Below, piece by piece: positions 32,763 through 45,515 of a stretch of 64,000 bases of DNA. The notes beneath the pieces are model-generated. The model made no database searches. It worked only from the letters and a program-made list of their open reading frames with translations, and had not been told where the DNA came from. Numbering within the stretch: the first letter of the stretch is position 1; each line of letters begins with the position of its first letter. Source of the DNA: Clavelina lepadiformis (Eukaryota > Chordata > Ascidiacea > Aplousobranchia > Clavelinidae); NCBI RefSeq assembly GCF_947623445.1, contig NC_135242.1:4898001-4962000 (forward strand). The letters run 5' to 3'. The position numbers and the translations under genes are program-made.

Positions 32763-32880
32763 GCCTACAACACCCGGTATTCCCAGGCGGTCACCCATCC
32801 AAGTACTAACCGTGCCCGACGTTGCTTAACTTCCCAGATCGGACGAGATGGGGTGTACTCAACGTGGTATGGTCGTAGGC
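32763..32880 (-). rRNA. 5S ribosomal RNA, variant
   Basis: Full length with T4 terminator. One change: GGGCACGG for GGGCCCGG in the helix IV region. Shared with 49716 and 57405 only. Confidence 0.96.
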
Positions 32881-33339
32881 GATTGTCTCTCGCTAAAACG
32901 GCGCTTTTATTCGAGCACTTTAGTACATGCCTACTTTAATGTGCTTTGGCGTCGTATGAGTGCATTAATATAACGGATTCATGAATTGGTTAAAAACGTT
33001 TTATAACAGTTTGCTACATTTTAAACAACAATATTTTGCTCACGACAAGCTATATTCCTTGAACTAAAGAGACATTAGAAAATTTCAACCGGATAAAAAT
33101 GTTTGCCACCTTTGAAATATTATTAAAGAAAGTGTCACGATGTTGGAACAAAAATTCAAGTATTTTGGTTTTTCAAGGTTTGGCTTCGCCTAGAAAAGAG
33201 CCTAGTATTGGCCAAGGCTGCAAACTCGAACTTAACATAACTCGATCATTTACTGTAAATCAAGCAAACAAGGCTTATGAATTACTTCTGCTGCATTACC
33301 AATGCTAGAATGAAGAAGACAATTAATCAGCAAAGATAA

Positions 33340-33345
33340 GTCTCT

Positions 33346-33406
<61 letters not shown>

Positions 33407-33413
33407 AGGGACG
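33340..33413 (+). tRNA. tRNA-Asn(GTT)
   Basis: Clean consensus copy. Confidence 0.96.
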
Positions 33414-33647
33414 GGAGATTCTTCAAGGTGAAACTTTGAAAACGATACTTGTGCTTTATAAACTTTTTGAAAAGATTAACCTTTCGTTTTCTTCGACCGT
33501 TCTCGAAAACTTTCACGTGTGAGGCGAACGTGATAACCTTTACACAACCGAAGCAAAACATCGAAAGAGCATAGAAATAGCAAGTGAATTTTATTTGAAT
33601 TCTTTCCATTAAGTCTGATATTTTATTGCGCAAATAAATTTTAAACT

Positions 33648-33720
33648 TGTTCTCGCCCAGGATCGAACTGGGGACCTTTCGCGTGTAGGGCGAACGTGAC
33701 AACCGCTACACTACGAGAAC
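33648..33720 (-). tRNA. tRNA-Val(TAC), T33C variant
   Basis: T33C and A21G, as at 28546. Confidence 0.88.
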
Positions 33721-34449
33721 GGGTTGAGGTAATGAAAGTTTGTATTATTTTCATTTTTAAAGCGCTGCTTTTACGTGAAGTGGAAATCGATATTTTGAAT
33801 ATTTCAATTTGACCAAAGTTGTAATCAAACGATGGTTCCTCCCGGAATCAAATCGTGAAAGTGCTTCGTGTAGAATGGACATTTCTTTGTATGAAAGCGC
33901 TTCATTACTGTTGGAATTAAAAACGAATTTCAAACTTTTTAGGGACCTCTCATATTTCCGCCCATGATTCAGCTGTGGACCTTAAGCGTGTTAGACGAAC
34001 AGGATAACCCAAACTCTACGGAGGAACGACAGGGGGAAGGAGGACTCAATTTAATGATGTTTTAAAGTTGTGATTATGTGACCAAACGAGAGTAGAAACC
34101 AGTTTATTGCAAAATATTTGCACTGAAAGCTTCCTTTGGAATGTCATTGAGTCAACTACAAGGAGAATATTGAAAATATGCAATGCGTCGGGCACTTGAA
34201 ACCACATGTCAGAGAGACTTGTGCATTAACATTCTGAACATCTAGCTCGCATTGCACGAATAACATCGCAGTTTTATGATGGATAACCTCGATCGACTGT
34301 TAGCCAAATTCTTGCTGGTTTCAACCAACCAACACAGGGTGAGGAAAACATTATGACGATTGTATGCTGCGCATGTAATACGATGTTTTTTGTGTCTTGC
34401 TAAAATTCCATTTAAAGCTGACAACACAACTTAACGGTGTAAGTAGAAT

Positions 34450-34522
34450 AGGCTCCAGTGAGAATTGAACTCACGACCCCTGGTTTACAAGACCAGTGCT
34501 CTAACCCCTGAGCTATAGAGGC
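34450..34522 (-). tRNA. tRNA-Thr(TGT), C2:C71 mismatch
   Basis: G71C only. Confidence 0.9.
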
Positions 34523-35305
34523 GGCTACGATACTGTGCGCTGATAATATATTTTTGTAAACTGTAAAAAACATTAATCAAGTGAAACTGGTCAGGCTTAA
34601 TCAATATGAGGTCAATAAAAGTTCGACTTTGACAAGAGCAATCTCAGAAGTGATGAACGTACGGGGCCATGGTTTAGTGGCAAAGCGTCTGTCTAGTAGC
34701 AGAGCACGCTTTAGTCAGTGGATACGTATAACCAATTTATTATACTGATACGCTGGAGAACACATAAAATAAACTTTTTTCTGGACCAAATGCGATTTTA
34801 AAAAGTAGGTCACGCAGCCCATAGTTAAAAAATTGAGGCAGGTAGGTTAGGATAATGTCGCGCACCCGGTTTAGGTGGGTTGAGCATCTTCCGCGATGTT
34901 TTCCGTTTTAGGTGGTGATGGCGCGTCCCCACTGGTACCGACCCTGTTGAAAACCTCGTCGTGGGGGCCCTTGTCATTGTCCACAACTCCGTTGAGTGAG
35001 TGAGTGAGTGAGTGAGTGAGTGAGTGAGTGAGTGAGTGAGTTATCCCGGATTTGTTGGGGTCAGCGTCATTCACCTCGTCCAACTATGTTTGTTCGTTCT
35101 GATCTTCGTCTCGATTGTCTTCAATTTGAAAACAATATAAATAAATATATATACACTACTGTATTTACAAAATAAACATATCTAAAATAAAACATGTTCA
35201 AAAATGATATTGATTAGAAATTAAAAAATTGTTTGACTTTTGAAAAGCTCATCGTGAAAATGAAAATGCAGACAAAAACGTTGGAAAATTAGAAAATAAC
35301 GAAAA

Positions 35306-35423
35306 GCCTACAACACCCGGTATTCCCAGGCGGTCACCCATCCAAGTACTAACCGGGCCCGACGTTGCTTAACTTCCCAGATCGGACGAGATGGGGTGTA
35401 CTCAACGTGGTATGGTCGTAGGC
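35306..35423 (-). rRNA. 5S ribosomal RNA
   Basis: Full consensus copy with T4 terminator. Confidence 0.97.
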
Positions 35424-35882
35424 GATTGTCTCTCGCTAAAACGGCGCTTTTATTCGAGCACTTTAGTACATGCCTACTTTAATGTGCTTTGGCGTCGTAT
35501 GAGTGCATTAATATAACGGATTCATGAATTGGTTAAAAACGTTTTATAACAGTTTGCTACATTTTAAACAACAATATTTTGCTCACGACAAGCTATATTC
35601 CTTGAACTAAAGAGACATTAGAAAATTTCAACCGGATAAAAATGTTTGCCACGTTTGAAATATTATTAAAGAAAGTGTCACGATGTTGGAACAAAAATTC
35701 AGGTATTTTGGTTTTTCAAGGTTTGGCTTCGCCTAGAAAAGAGCCTAGTATTGGCCAAGGCTGCAAACTCGAACTTAACATAACTCGATCATTTACTGTA
35801 AATCAAGCAAACAAGGCTTATGAATTACTTCTGCTGCATTACCAATGCTAGAATGAAGAAGACAATTAATCAGCAAAGATAA

Positions 35883-35888
35883 GTCTCT

Positions 35889-35949
<61 letters not shown>

Positions 35950-35956
35950 AGGGACG
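35883..35956 (+). tRNA. tRNA-Asn(GTT)
   Basis: Clean consensus copy. Confidence 0.96.
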
Positions 35957-36190
35957 GGAGATTCTTCAAGGTGAAACTTTGAAAACGATACTTGTGCTTT
36001 ATAAACTTTTTGAAAAGATTAACCTTTCGTTTTCTTCGACCGTTCTCGAAAACTTTCACGTGTGAGGCGAACGTGATAACCTTTACACAACCGAAGCAAA
36101 ACATCGAAAGAGCATAGAAATAGCAAGTGAATTTTATTTGAATTCTTTCCATTAAGTCTGATATTTTATTGCGCAAATAAATTTTAAACT

Positions 36191-36263
36191 TGTTCTCGCC
36201 CAGGATCGAACTGGGGACCTTTCGCGTGTAAGGCGAACGTGATAACCGCTACACTACGAGAAC
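36191..36263 (-). tRNA. tRNA-Val(TAC)
   Basis: Clean copy. Confidence 0.96.
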
Positions 36264-36992
36264 GGGTTGAGGTAATGAAAGTTTGTATTATTTTCATTTT
36301 TAAAGCGCTGCTTTTACGTGAAGTGGAAATCGATATTTTGAATATTTCAATTTGACCAAAGTTGTAATCAAACGATGGTTCCTCCCGGAATCAAATCGTG
36401 AAAGTGCTTCGTGTAGAATGGACATTTCTTTGTATGAAAGCGCTTCATTACTGTTGGAATTAAAAACGAATTTCAAACTTTTTAGGGACCTCTCATATTT
36501 CCGCCCATGATTCAGCTGTGGACCTTAAGCGTGTTAGACGAACAGGATAACCCAAACTCTACGGAGGAACGACAGGGGGAAGGAGGACTCAATTTAATGA
36601 TGTTTTAAAGTTGTGATTATGTGACCAAACGAGAGTAGAAACCAGTTTATTGCAAAATATTTGCACTGAAAGCTTCCTTTGGAATGTCATTGAGTCAACT
36701 ACAAGGAGAATATTGAAAATATGCAATGCGTCGGGCACTTGAAACCACATGTCAGAGAGACTTGTGCATTAACATTCTGAACATCTAGCTCGCATTGCAC
36801 GAATAACATCGCAGTTTTATGATGGATAACCTCGATCGACTGTTAGCCAAATTCTTGCTGGTTTCAACCAACCAACACAGGGTGAGGAAAACATTATGAC
36901 GATTGTATGCTGCGCATGTAATACGATGTTTTTTGTGTCTTGCTAAAATTCCATTTAAAGCTGACAACACAACTTAACGGTGTAAGTAGAAT

Positions 36993-37065
36993 AGGCTCCA
37001 GTGAGAATTGAACTCACGACCCCTGGTTTACAAGACCAGTGCTCTAACCCCTGAGCTATAGAGGC
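36993..37065 (-). tRNA. tRNA-Thr(TGT), C2:C71 mismatch
   Basis: G71C only. Confidence 0.9.
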
Positions 37066-37864
37066 GGCTACGATACTGTGCGCTGATAATATATTTTTGT
37101 AAACTGTAAAAAACATTAATCAAGTGAAACTGGTCAGGCTTAATCAATATGAGGTCAATAAAAGTTCGACTTTGACAAGAGCAATCTCAGAAGTGATGAA
37201 CGTACGGGGCCATGGTTTAGTGGCAAAGCGTCTGTCTAGTAGCAGAGCACGCTTTAGTCAGTGGATACGTATAACCAATTTATTATACTGATACGCTGGA
37301 GAACACATAAAATAAACTTTTTTCTGGACCAAATGCGATTTTAAAAAGTAGGTCACGCAGCCCATAGTTAAAAAATTGAGGCAGGTAGGTTAGGATAATG
37401 TCGCGCACCCGGTTTAGGTGGGTTGAGCATCTTCCGCGATGTTTTCCGTTTTAGGTGGTGATGGCGCGTCCCCACTGGTACCGACCCTGTTGAAAACCTC
37501 GTCGTGGGGGCCCTTGTCATTGTCCACAACTCCGTTGAGTGAGTGAGTGAGTGAGTGAGTGAGTGAGTGAGTGAGTGAGTGAGTGAGTGAGTGAGTGACT
37601 TATCCCGGATTTGTTGGGGTCAGCGTCATTCACCTCGTCCAACTATGTTTGTTCGTTCTGATCTTCGTCTCGATTGTCTTCAATTTGAAAACAATAAAAA
37701 TATATATATATACAGTACTGTATTTACAAAATAAACATATCTAAAATAAAACATGTTCAAAAATGATATTGATTAGAAATTAAAAAATTGTTTGACTTTT
37801 GAAAAGCTCATCGTGAAAATGAAAATGCAGACAAAAACGTTGGAAAATTAGAAAATAACGAAAA

Positions 37865-37982
37865 GCCTACAACACCCGGTATTCCCAGGCGGTCACCCAT
37901 CCAAGTACTAACCGGGCCCGACGTTGCTTAACTTCCCAGATCGGACGAGATGGGGTGTACTCAACGTGGTATGGTCGTAGGC
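37865..37982 (-). rRNA. 5S ribosomal RNA
   Basis: Full consensus copy with T4 terminator. Confidence 0.97.
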
Positions 37983-38441
37983 GATTGTCTCTCGCTAAAA
38001 CGGCGCTTTTATTCGAGCACTTTAGTACATGCCTACTTTAATGTGCTTTGGCGTCGTATGAGTGCATTAATATAACGGATTCATGAATTGGTTAAAAACG
38101 TTTTATAACAGTTTGCTACATTTTAAACAACAATATTTTGCTCACGACAAGCTATATTCCTTGAACTAAAGAGACATTAGAAAATTTCAACCGGATAAAA
38201 ATGTTTGCCACCTTTGAAATATTATTAAAGAAAGTGTCACGATGTTGGAACAAAAATTCAAGTATTTTGGTTTTTCAAGGTTTGGCTTCGCCTAGAAAAG
38301 AGCCTAGTATTGGCCAAGGCTGCAAACTCGAACTTAACATAACTCGATCATTTACTGTAAATCAAGCAAACAAGGCTTATGAATTACTTCTGCTGCATTA
38401 CCAATGCTAGAATGAAGAAGACAATTAATCAGCAAAGATAA

Positions 38442-38447
38442 GTCTCT

Positions 38448-38497
<50 letters not shown>

Positions 38498-38515
38498 GAA
38501 GCCCACCCAGGGACG
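38442..38515 (+). tRNA. tRNA-Asn(GTT), box B variant
   Basis: C56G is the single change; it sits in a short-type context near the switch to long-type sequence. Confidence 0.85.
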
Positions 38516-38749
38516 GGAGATTCTTCAAGGTGAAACTTTGAAAACGATACTTGTGCTTTATAAACTTTTTGAAAAGATTAACCTTTCGTTTTCTTCGACC
38601 GTTCTCGAAAACTTTCACGTGTGAGGCGAACGTGATAACCTTTACACAACCGAAGCAAAACATCGAAAGAGCATAGAAATAGCAAGTGAATTTTATTTGA
38701 ATTCTTTCCATTAAGTCTGATATTTTATTGCGCAAATAAATTTTAAACA

Positions 38750-38822
38750 TGTTCTCGCCCAGGATCGAACTGGGGACCTTTCGCGTGTAAGGCGAACGTG
38801 ATAACTACTACACTACGAGAAC
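38750..38822 (-). tRNA. tRNA-Val(TAC), D-loop variant
   Basis: D-loop AGTAGTTA lacks G18, but unlike 20088 the T-stem G53 is intact. Confidence 0.8.
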
Positions 38823-39282
38823 GGGTTGAGGTAAAGAAAGTTTGTATTATTTTCATTTTCAAAGCGCTGCTTTTACGTGAAGTGGAAATCGATATTTTGA
38901 ACGTTCAAATTTGGCCAAAGCTGTATATCAAGCGTTGGTTCCTCCCGGAATCAAATCGTGAAAGTGCTTCGTGTAGAATGGACATTTTTTTGTATGAAAG
39001 CGCTCATTACTGTTGGAATTAAAACCGAGATTCAAACTTTTTAGGGGCTTCTCATATATCCGCCCATGATTCAGCTGTGGACCTTAAGCGTGTTAGACGA
39101 ACAGGATAACCCAAACTCTACGGAGGAACGACAGGGGGAAGGAGGACTCAATTTAATGATGTTTTAAAGTTGTGATTATTTGACCAAACGAGAATAGAAA
39201 CCAATTTATTGCAAAATATTTGAACTGAAAGCTTCCTTTGGAATGTAATTGATTCAAGTGATTTAGTTAAAGAGAGCTAGAA

Positions 39283-39288
39283 GTCTCT

Positions 39289-39338
<50 letters not shown>

Positions 39339-39356
39339 GAAGCCCACCCAGGGACG
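39283..39356 (+). tRNA. tRNA-Asn(GTT), box B variant
   Basis: C56G; the acceptor is paired (A71 kept). Confidence 0.85.
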
Positions 39357-39590
39357 GGAGATTCTTCAACGTGAAACTTTGAAAACGATACTTGTGCTTT
39401 ATAAACTTTTTGAAAAGATTAACCTTTCGTTTTCTTCGACCCCTCTCGAAAACTTTCACGTGTGAGGCGAACGTGATAACCTTTACACAACCGAAGCAAA
39501 ACATCGAAAGAGCATAGAAATAGCAAGTGAATTTTATTTGAATTCTTTCCATTAAGTTTGATATTTTATTGCGCAAATAAACTTTAAACC

Positions 39591-39663
39591 TGTTCTCGCC
39601 CAGGATCGAACTGGGGACCTTTCGCGTGTAAGGCGAACGTGATAACCGCTACACTACGAGAAC
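39591..39663 (-). tRNA. tRNA-Val(TAC)
   Basis: Clean copy. Confidence 0.96.
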
Positions 39664-40392
39664 GGGTTGAGGTAAAGAAAGTTTGTATTATTTTCATTTT
39701 CAAAGCGCTGCTTTTACGTGAAGTGGAAATCGATATTTTGAATATTTCAATTTGACCAAAGTTGTAATCAAACGATGGTTCCTCCCGGAATCAAATCGTG
39801 AAAGTGCTTCGTGTAGAATGGACATTTCTTTGTATGAAAGCGCTTCATTACTGTTGGAATTAAAACCGAATTTCAAACTTTTTAGGGACCTCTCATATTT
39901 CCGCCCATGATTCAGCTGTGGACCTTAAGCGTGTTAGACGAACAGGATAACCCAAACTCTACGGAGGAACGACAGGGGGAAGGAGGACTCAATTTAATGA
40001 TGTTTTAAAGTTGTGATTATGTGACCAAACGAGAGTAGAAACCAGTTTATTGCAAAATATTTGCACTGAAAGCTTCCTTTGGAATGTCATTGAGTCAACT
40101 ACAAGGAGAATATTGAAAATATGCAATGCGTCGGGCACTTGAAACCACATGTCAGAGAGACTTGTGCATTAACATTCTGAACATCTAGCTCGCATTGCAC
40201 GAATAACATCGCAGTTTTATGATGGATAACCTCGATCGACTGTTAGCCAAATTCTTGCTGGTTTCAACCAACCAACACAGGGTGAGGAAAACATTATGAC
40301 GATTGTATGCTGCGCATGTAATACGATGTTTTTTGTGTCTTGCTAAAATTCCATTTAAAGCTGACAACACAACTTAACGGTGTAAGTAGAAG

Positions 40393-40465
40393 AGCCTCCA
40401 GTGAGAATTGAACTCACGACCCCTGGTTTACAAGACCAGTGCTCTAACCCCTGAGCTATAGAGGC
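40393..40465 (-). tRNA. tRNA-Thr(TGT)
   Basis: Clean, fully paired acceptor. Confidence 0.96.
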
Positions 40466-41211
40466 GGCTACGACAGTGTGCGCTGATAATATATTTTTCT
40501 AAACTGTAAAAAACATTAATCAAGTGAAACTGGTCAGGCTTAATCAATATGAGGTCAATAAAAGTTCGACTTTGACAAGAGCAATCTCAGAAGTGATGAA
40601 CGTACGGGGCCATGGTTTATTGGCAAAGCGTCTGTCTAGTAGCAGAGCACGCTTTGGTCAGTGGATACGTATAACCTATTTATTATAATGATACGCTGGA
40701 GAACACATAAAATAAACTTTTTTCTGGACCAAATGCGATTTTAAAAAGTAGGTCACGCAGCCCATAGTTAAAAAATTAGGCAGGTAGGTTAGGATAATGT
40801 CGCGCACCCGGTTTAGGTGGGTTGAGCATCTTCCGCGATGTTTTCCGTTTTAGGTGGTGATGGCGCGTCCCCACTGGTTCCGACCCTGTTGAAAACCTCG
40901 TCGTGGGGGCCCTTGTCATTGTCCACAACTCCGTTGAGTGAGTGAGTGACTTATCCCGGATTTGTTGGGGTCAGCGTCATTCACCTCGTCCAACTATGTT
41001 TGTTCGTTCTGATCTTCGCCTCGATTGTCTTCAATTTGAAAACAATATAAATATATATACAGTACTGTATTTACAAAATAAACATATCTAAAATAAAACA
41101 TGTTCAAAAATGATATTGATTAGAAATTAAAAAATAGTTTGACTTTTGAAAAGCTCATCTGGAAAATGAAAATGCAGAGAAAAACGTTGGAAAATTAGAA
41201 AATAACGAAAA

Positions 41212-41329
41212 GCCTACAACACCCGGTATTCCCAGGCGGTCACCCATCCAAGTACTAACCGGGCCCGACGTTGCTTAACTTCCCAGATCGGACGAGATGG
41301 GGTGTACTCAACGTGGTATGGTCGTAGGC
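41212..41329 (-). rRNA. 5S ribosomal RNA
   Basis: Full consensus copy with T4 terminator. Confidence 0.97.
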
Positions 41330-41783
41330 GATTGTCTCTCGCTAAAACGGCGCTTTTATTCGAGCTCTTTAGTACAAGCCTACTTTAATGTGCTTTGGCG
41401 TCGTATGAGTGCATTAATATAACGGATTCATGAATTGGTTAAAAACGTTTTATAACAGTTTGCTATATTTTAAACAACAATATTTTGCTCACGACAAGCT
41501 ATATTCCTTGAACTAAAGAGACATTAGAAAATTTCAACCGGATAAAAATGTTTGCCACGTTTGAAATATTATTAAAGAAAGTGTCACGATGTTGGAATAA
41601 AACTTCAAGTATTTTGGTTTTTCAAGGTTTGGCTTCGCCTAGAAAAGAGCCTAGTATTGGCCAAGGCTGCAAACTCGAACTTAACATAAATCGATCATTT
41701 AAATTAAGCAAACAAGGCTTATGAATTACTTCTACTGCATTACCAATCCTAGAAGAAAGAAGACAATTAATCAGCATAGATAA

Positions 41784-41857
41784 GTCTCTGTGGCGCAATC
41801 GGTTAGCGCGGTCGGCTGTTAACCGAAAGGTTGATGGTTCAAGCCAACCCAGGGACG
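41784..41857 (+). pseudogene. tRNA-Asn(GTT), probable pseudogene
   Basis: T27G plus two T-stem mismatches, as at 16403 and 19780. Confidence 0.75.
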
Positions 41858-42091
41858 AGAGAGACTTCAAGGTGAAACTTTGAAAACGATACTTGTGGTT
41901 TATAAACTTTCTGAAAAGATTAACCTTTCGGTTTCTTCGACCCATCTCGAAAACTTTCACGCGTGAGGCGAACGTGATAACCTTTACACAACCGAAGCAA
42001 AACATCAACCGAGCATGGAAATAGCATTTGAATATTATTTGAAATATTTCCATTAAGTCTGATATTTTATTGCGCAAATAAATTTTAAACA

Positions 42092-42164
42092 TGTTCTCGC
42101 CCAGGATCGAAGTGGGGACCTTTCGCGTGTAAGGCGAACGTGATAACTACTACACTACGAGAAC
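42092..42164 (-). pseudogene. tRNA-Val(TAC), probable pseudogene
   Basis: G53C and loss of G18, as at 20088. Confidence 0.75.
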
Positions 42165-42623
42165 GGGTTGAGGTAAAGAAAGTTTGTATTATTTTCATTT
42201 TCAAAGCGCTACTTTTACGTGAAGTGGAAATCGATATTTTGAACGTTCAAATTTGGCCAAAGCTGTATATCAAGCGTTGGTTCCTCCCGGAATCAAATCG
42301 TGAAAGTGCTTCGTGTAGAATGGACATTTTTTTGTATGAAAGCGCTCATTACTGTTGGAATTAAAACCGAGATTCAAACTTTTTAGGGGCTTCTCATATA
42401 TCCGCCCATGATTCAGCTGTGGACCTTAAGCGTGTTAGACGAACAGGATAACCCAAACTCTACGGAGGAACGACAGGGGGAAGGAGGACTCAATTTAATG
42501 ATGTTTTAAAGTTGTGGTTATTTGACCAAACGAGAATAGAAACCAATTTATTGCAAAATATTTGAACTGAAAGCTTCCTTTGGAATGTAATTGATTCAAG
42601 TGATTTTGTTAAAGAGAGCTAGA

Positions 42624-42630
42624 AGTCTCT

Positions 42631-42680
<50 letters not shown>

Positions 42681-42697
42681 GAAGCCCACCCAGGGCC
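42624..42697 (+). tRNA. tRNA-Asn(GTT), probably defective
   Basis: C56G and A71C, as at 20621. Confidence 0.8.
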
Positions 42698-42932
42698 GGG
42701 AGATTCTTCAACGTGAAACTTTGAAAACGATACTTGTGCTTTATAAACTTTTTGAAAAGATTAACCTTTCGTTTTCTTCGACCCCTCTCGAAAACTTTCA
42801 CGTGTGAGGCGAACGTGATAACCTTTACACAACCGAAGCAAAACATCGAAAGAGCATAGAAATAGCAAGTGAATTTTATTTGAATTCTTTCCATTAAGTC
42901 TGATATTTTATTGCGCAAATAAATTTTAAACC

Positions 42933-43005
42933 TGTTCTCGCCCAGGATCGAACTGGGGACCTTTCGCGTGTAAGGCGAACGTGATAACCGCTACACTACG
43001 AGAAC
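42933..43005 (-). tRNA. tRNA-Val(TAC)
   Basis: Clean copy. Confidence 0.96.
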
Positions 43006-43734
43006 GGGTTGAGGTAAAGAAAGTTTGTATTATTTTCATTTTCAAAGCGCTGCTTTTACGTGAAGTGGAAATCGATATTTTGAATATTTCAATTTGACCA
43101 AAGTTGTAATCAAACGATGGTTCCTCCCGGAATCAAATCGTGAAAGTGCTTCGTGTAGAATGGACATTTCTTTGTATGAAAGCGCTTCATTACTGTTGGA
43201 ATTAAAACCGAGTTTCAAACTTTTTAGGGACCTCTCATATTTCCGCCCATGATTCAGCTGTGGACCTTAAGCGTGTTAGACGAACAGGATAACCCAAACT
43301 CTACGGAGGAACGACAGGGGGAAGGAGGACTCAATTTAATGATGTTTTAAAGTTGTGATTATGTGACCAAACGAGAGTAGAAACCAGTTTATTGCAAAAT
43401 ATTTGCACTGAAAGCTTCCTTTGGAATGTCATTGAGTCAACTACAAGGAGAATATTGAAAATATGCAATGCGTCGGGCACTTGAAACCACATGTCAGAGA
43501 GACTTGTGCATTAACATTCTGAACATCTAGCTCGCATTGCACGAATAACATCGCAGTTTTATGATGGATAACCTCGATCGACTGTTAGCCAAATTCTTGC
43601 TGGTTTCAACCAACCAACACAGGGTGAGGAAAACATTATGACGATTGTATGCTGCGCATGTAATACGATGTTTTTTGTGTCTTGCTAAAATTCCATTTAA
43701 AGCTGACAACACAACTTAACGGTGTAAGTAGAAG

Positions 43735-43807
43735 AGCCTCCAGTGAGAATTGAACTCACGACCCCTGGTTTACAAGACCAGTGCTCTAACCCCTGAGCTA
43801 TAGAGGC
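43735..43807 (-). tRNA. tRNA-Thr(TGT)
   Basis: Clean copy. Confidence 0.96.
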
Positions 43808-44557
43808 GGCTACGACAGTGTGCGCTGATAATATATTTTTCTAAACTGTAAAAAACATTAATCAAGTGAAACTGGTCAGGCTTAATCAATATGAGGTCAA
43901 TAAAAGTTCGACTTTGACAAGAGCAATCTCAGAAGTGATGAACGTACGGGGCCATGGTTTATTGGCAAAGCGTCTGTCTAGTAGCAGAGCACGCTTTGGT
44001 CAGTGGATACGTATAACCTATTTATTATAATGATACGCTGGAGAACACATAAAATAAACTCTTTTCTGGACCAAATGCGATTTTAAAAAGTAGGTCACGC
44101 AGCCCATAGTTAAAAAATTAGGCAGGTAGGTTAGGATAATGTCGCGCACCCGGTTTAGGTGGGTTGAGCATCTTCCGCGATGTTTTCCGTTTTAGGTGGT
44201 GATGGCGCGTCCCCACTGGTTCCGACCCTGTTGAAAACCTCGTCGTGGGGGACCTTGTCATTGTCCACAACTCCGTTGAGTGAGTGAGTGACTTATCCCG
44301 GATTTGTTGGGGTCAGCGTCATTCACCTCGTCCAACTATGTTTGTTCGTTCTGATCTTCGTCTCGATTGTCTTCAATTTGAAAACAATATAAATATATAT
44401 ATATACAGTACTGTATTTACAAAATAAACATATCTAAAATAAAACATGTTCAAAAATGATATTGATTAAAAATTAAAAAATAGTTTGACTTTGGAAAAGC
44501 TCATCATGAAAATGAAAATGCAGAGAAAAACGTTGGAAAATTAGAAAATAACGAAAA

Positions 44558-44675
44558 GCCTACAACACCCGGTATTCCCAGGCGGTCACCCATCCAAGTA
44601 CTAACCGGGCCCGACGTTGCTTAACTTCCCAGATCGGACGAGATGGGGTGTACTCAACGTGGTATGGTCGTAGGC
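44558..44675 (-). rRNA. 5S ribosomal RNA
   Basis: Full consensus copy with T4 terminator. Confidence 0.97.
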
Positions 44676-45134
44676 GATTGTCTCTCGCTAAAACGGCGCT
44701 TTTATTCCAGCACTTTAGTACATGCCTACTTTAATGTGCTTTGGCGTCGTATGAGTGCATTAATATAACGGATTCATGAATTGGTTAAAAACGTTTTATA
44801 ACAGTTTGCTACATTTTAAACAACAATATTTTGCTCACGACAAGCTATATTCCTTGAACTAAAGAGACATTAGAAAATTTCAACCGGATAAAAATGTTTG
44901 CCACGTTTGAAATATTATTAAAGAAAGTGTCACGATGTTGGAACAAAAATTCAGGTATTTTGGTTTTTCAAGGTTTGGCTTCGCCTAGAAAAGAGCCTAG
45001 TATTGGCCAAGGCTGCAAACTCGAACTTAACATAACTCGATCATTTACTGTAAATCAAGCAAACAAGGCTTATGAATTACTTCTGCTGCATTACCAATGC
45101 TAGAATGAAGAAGACAATTAATCAGCAAAGATAA

Positions 45135-45140
45135 GTCTCT

Positions 45141-45201
<61 letters not shown>

Positions 45202-45208
45202 AGGGACG
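45135..45208 (+). tRNA. tRNA-Asn(GTT)
   Basis: Clean consensus copy. Confidence 0.96.
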
Positions 45209-45442
45209 GGAGATTCTTCAAGGTGAAACTTTGAAAACGATACTTGTGCTTTATAAACTTTTTGAAAAGATTAACCTTTCGTTTTCTTCGACCGTTCTCG
45301 AAAACTTTCACGTGTGAGGCGAACGTGATAACCTTTACACAACCGAAGCAAAACATCGAAAGAGCATAGAAATAGCAAGTGAATTTTATTTGAATTCTTT
45401 CCATTAAGTCTGATATTTTATTGCGCAAATAAATTTTAAACT

Positions 45443-45515
45443 TGTTCTCGCCCAGGATCGAACTGGGGACCTTTCGCGTGTAGGGCGAACGTGACAACCG
45501 CTACACTACGAGAAC
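45443..45515 (-). tRNA. tRNA-Val(TAC), T33C variant
   Basis: T33C and A21G. Confidence 0.88.

Larger units (their letters stand above)
32763..35305. repeat. Array unit, 2,543 bases, short type, T33C Val
   Basis: Variant 5S, clean Asn, T33C Val, C2:C71 Thr; TGAG tract 34994-35041. Counterparts at 49716 and 57405. Confidence 0.97.
35306..37864. repeat. Array unit, 2,559 bases, short type
   Basis: Clean Asn and Val, C2:C71 Thr; TGAG tract 37537-37598. Confidence 0.97.
37865..41211. repeat. Array unit, 3,347 bases, two modules, hybrid
   Basis: The left part (to about 38,700) is of short-unit type; from tRNA-Val 38750 it switches to long-unit type, with a second module Asn 39283/Val 39591 and a clean Thr 40393. 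It looks like a recombinant between the two unit classes. TGAG tract 40936-40949. Confidence 0.93.
41212..44557. repeat. Array unit, 3,346 bases, two modules
   Basis: Near-copy of the long unit at 19208 (offset 22,004) but with a clean Thr and a short TGAG tract at 44278-44291. The CTCATCTGG variant left of its 5S recurs near 15,775. Confidence 0.95.
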
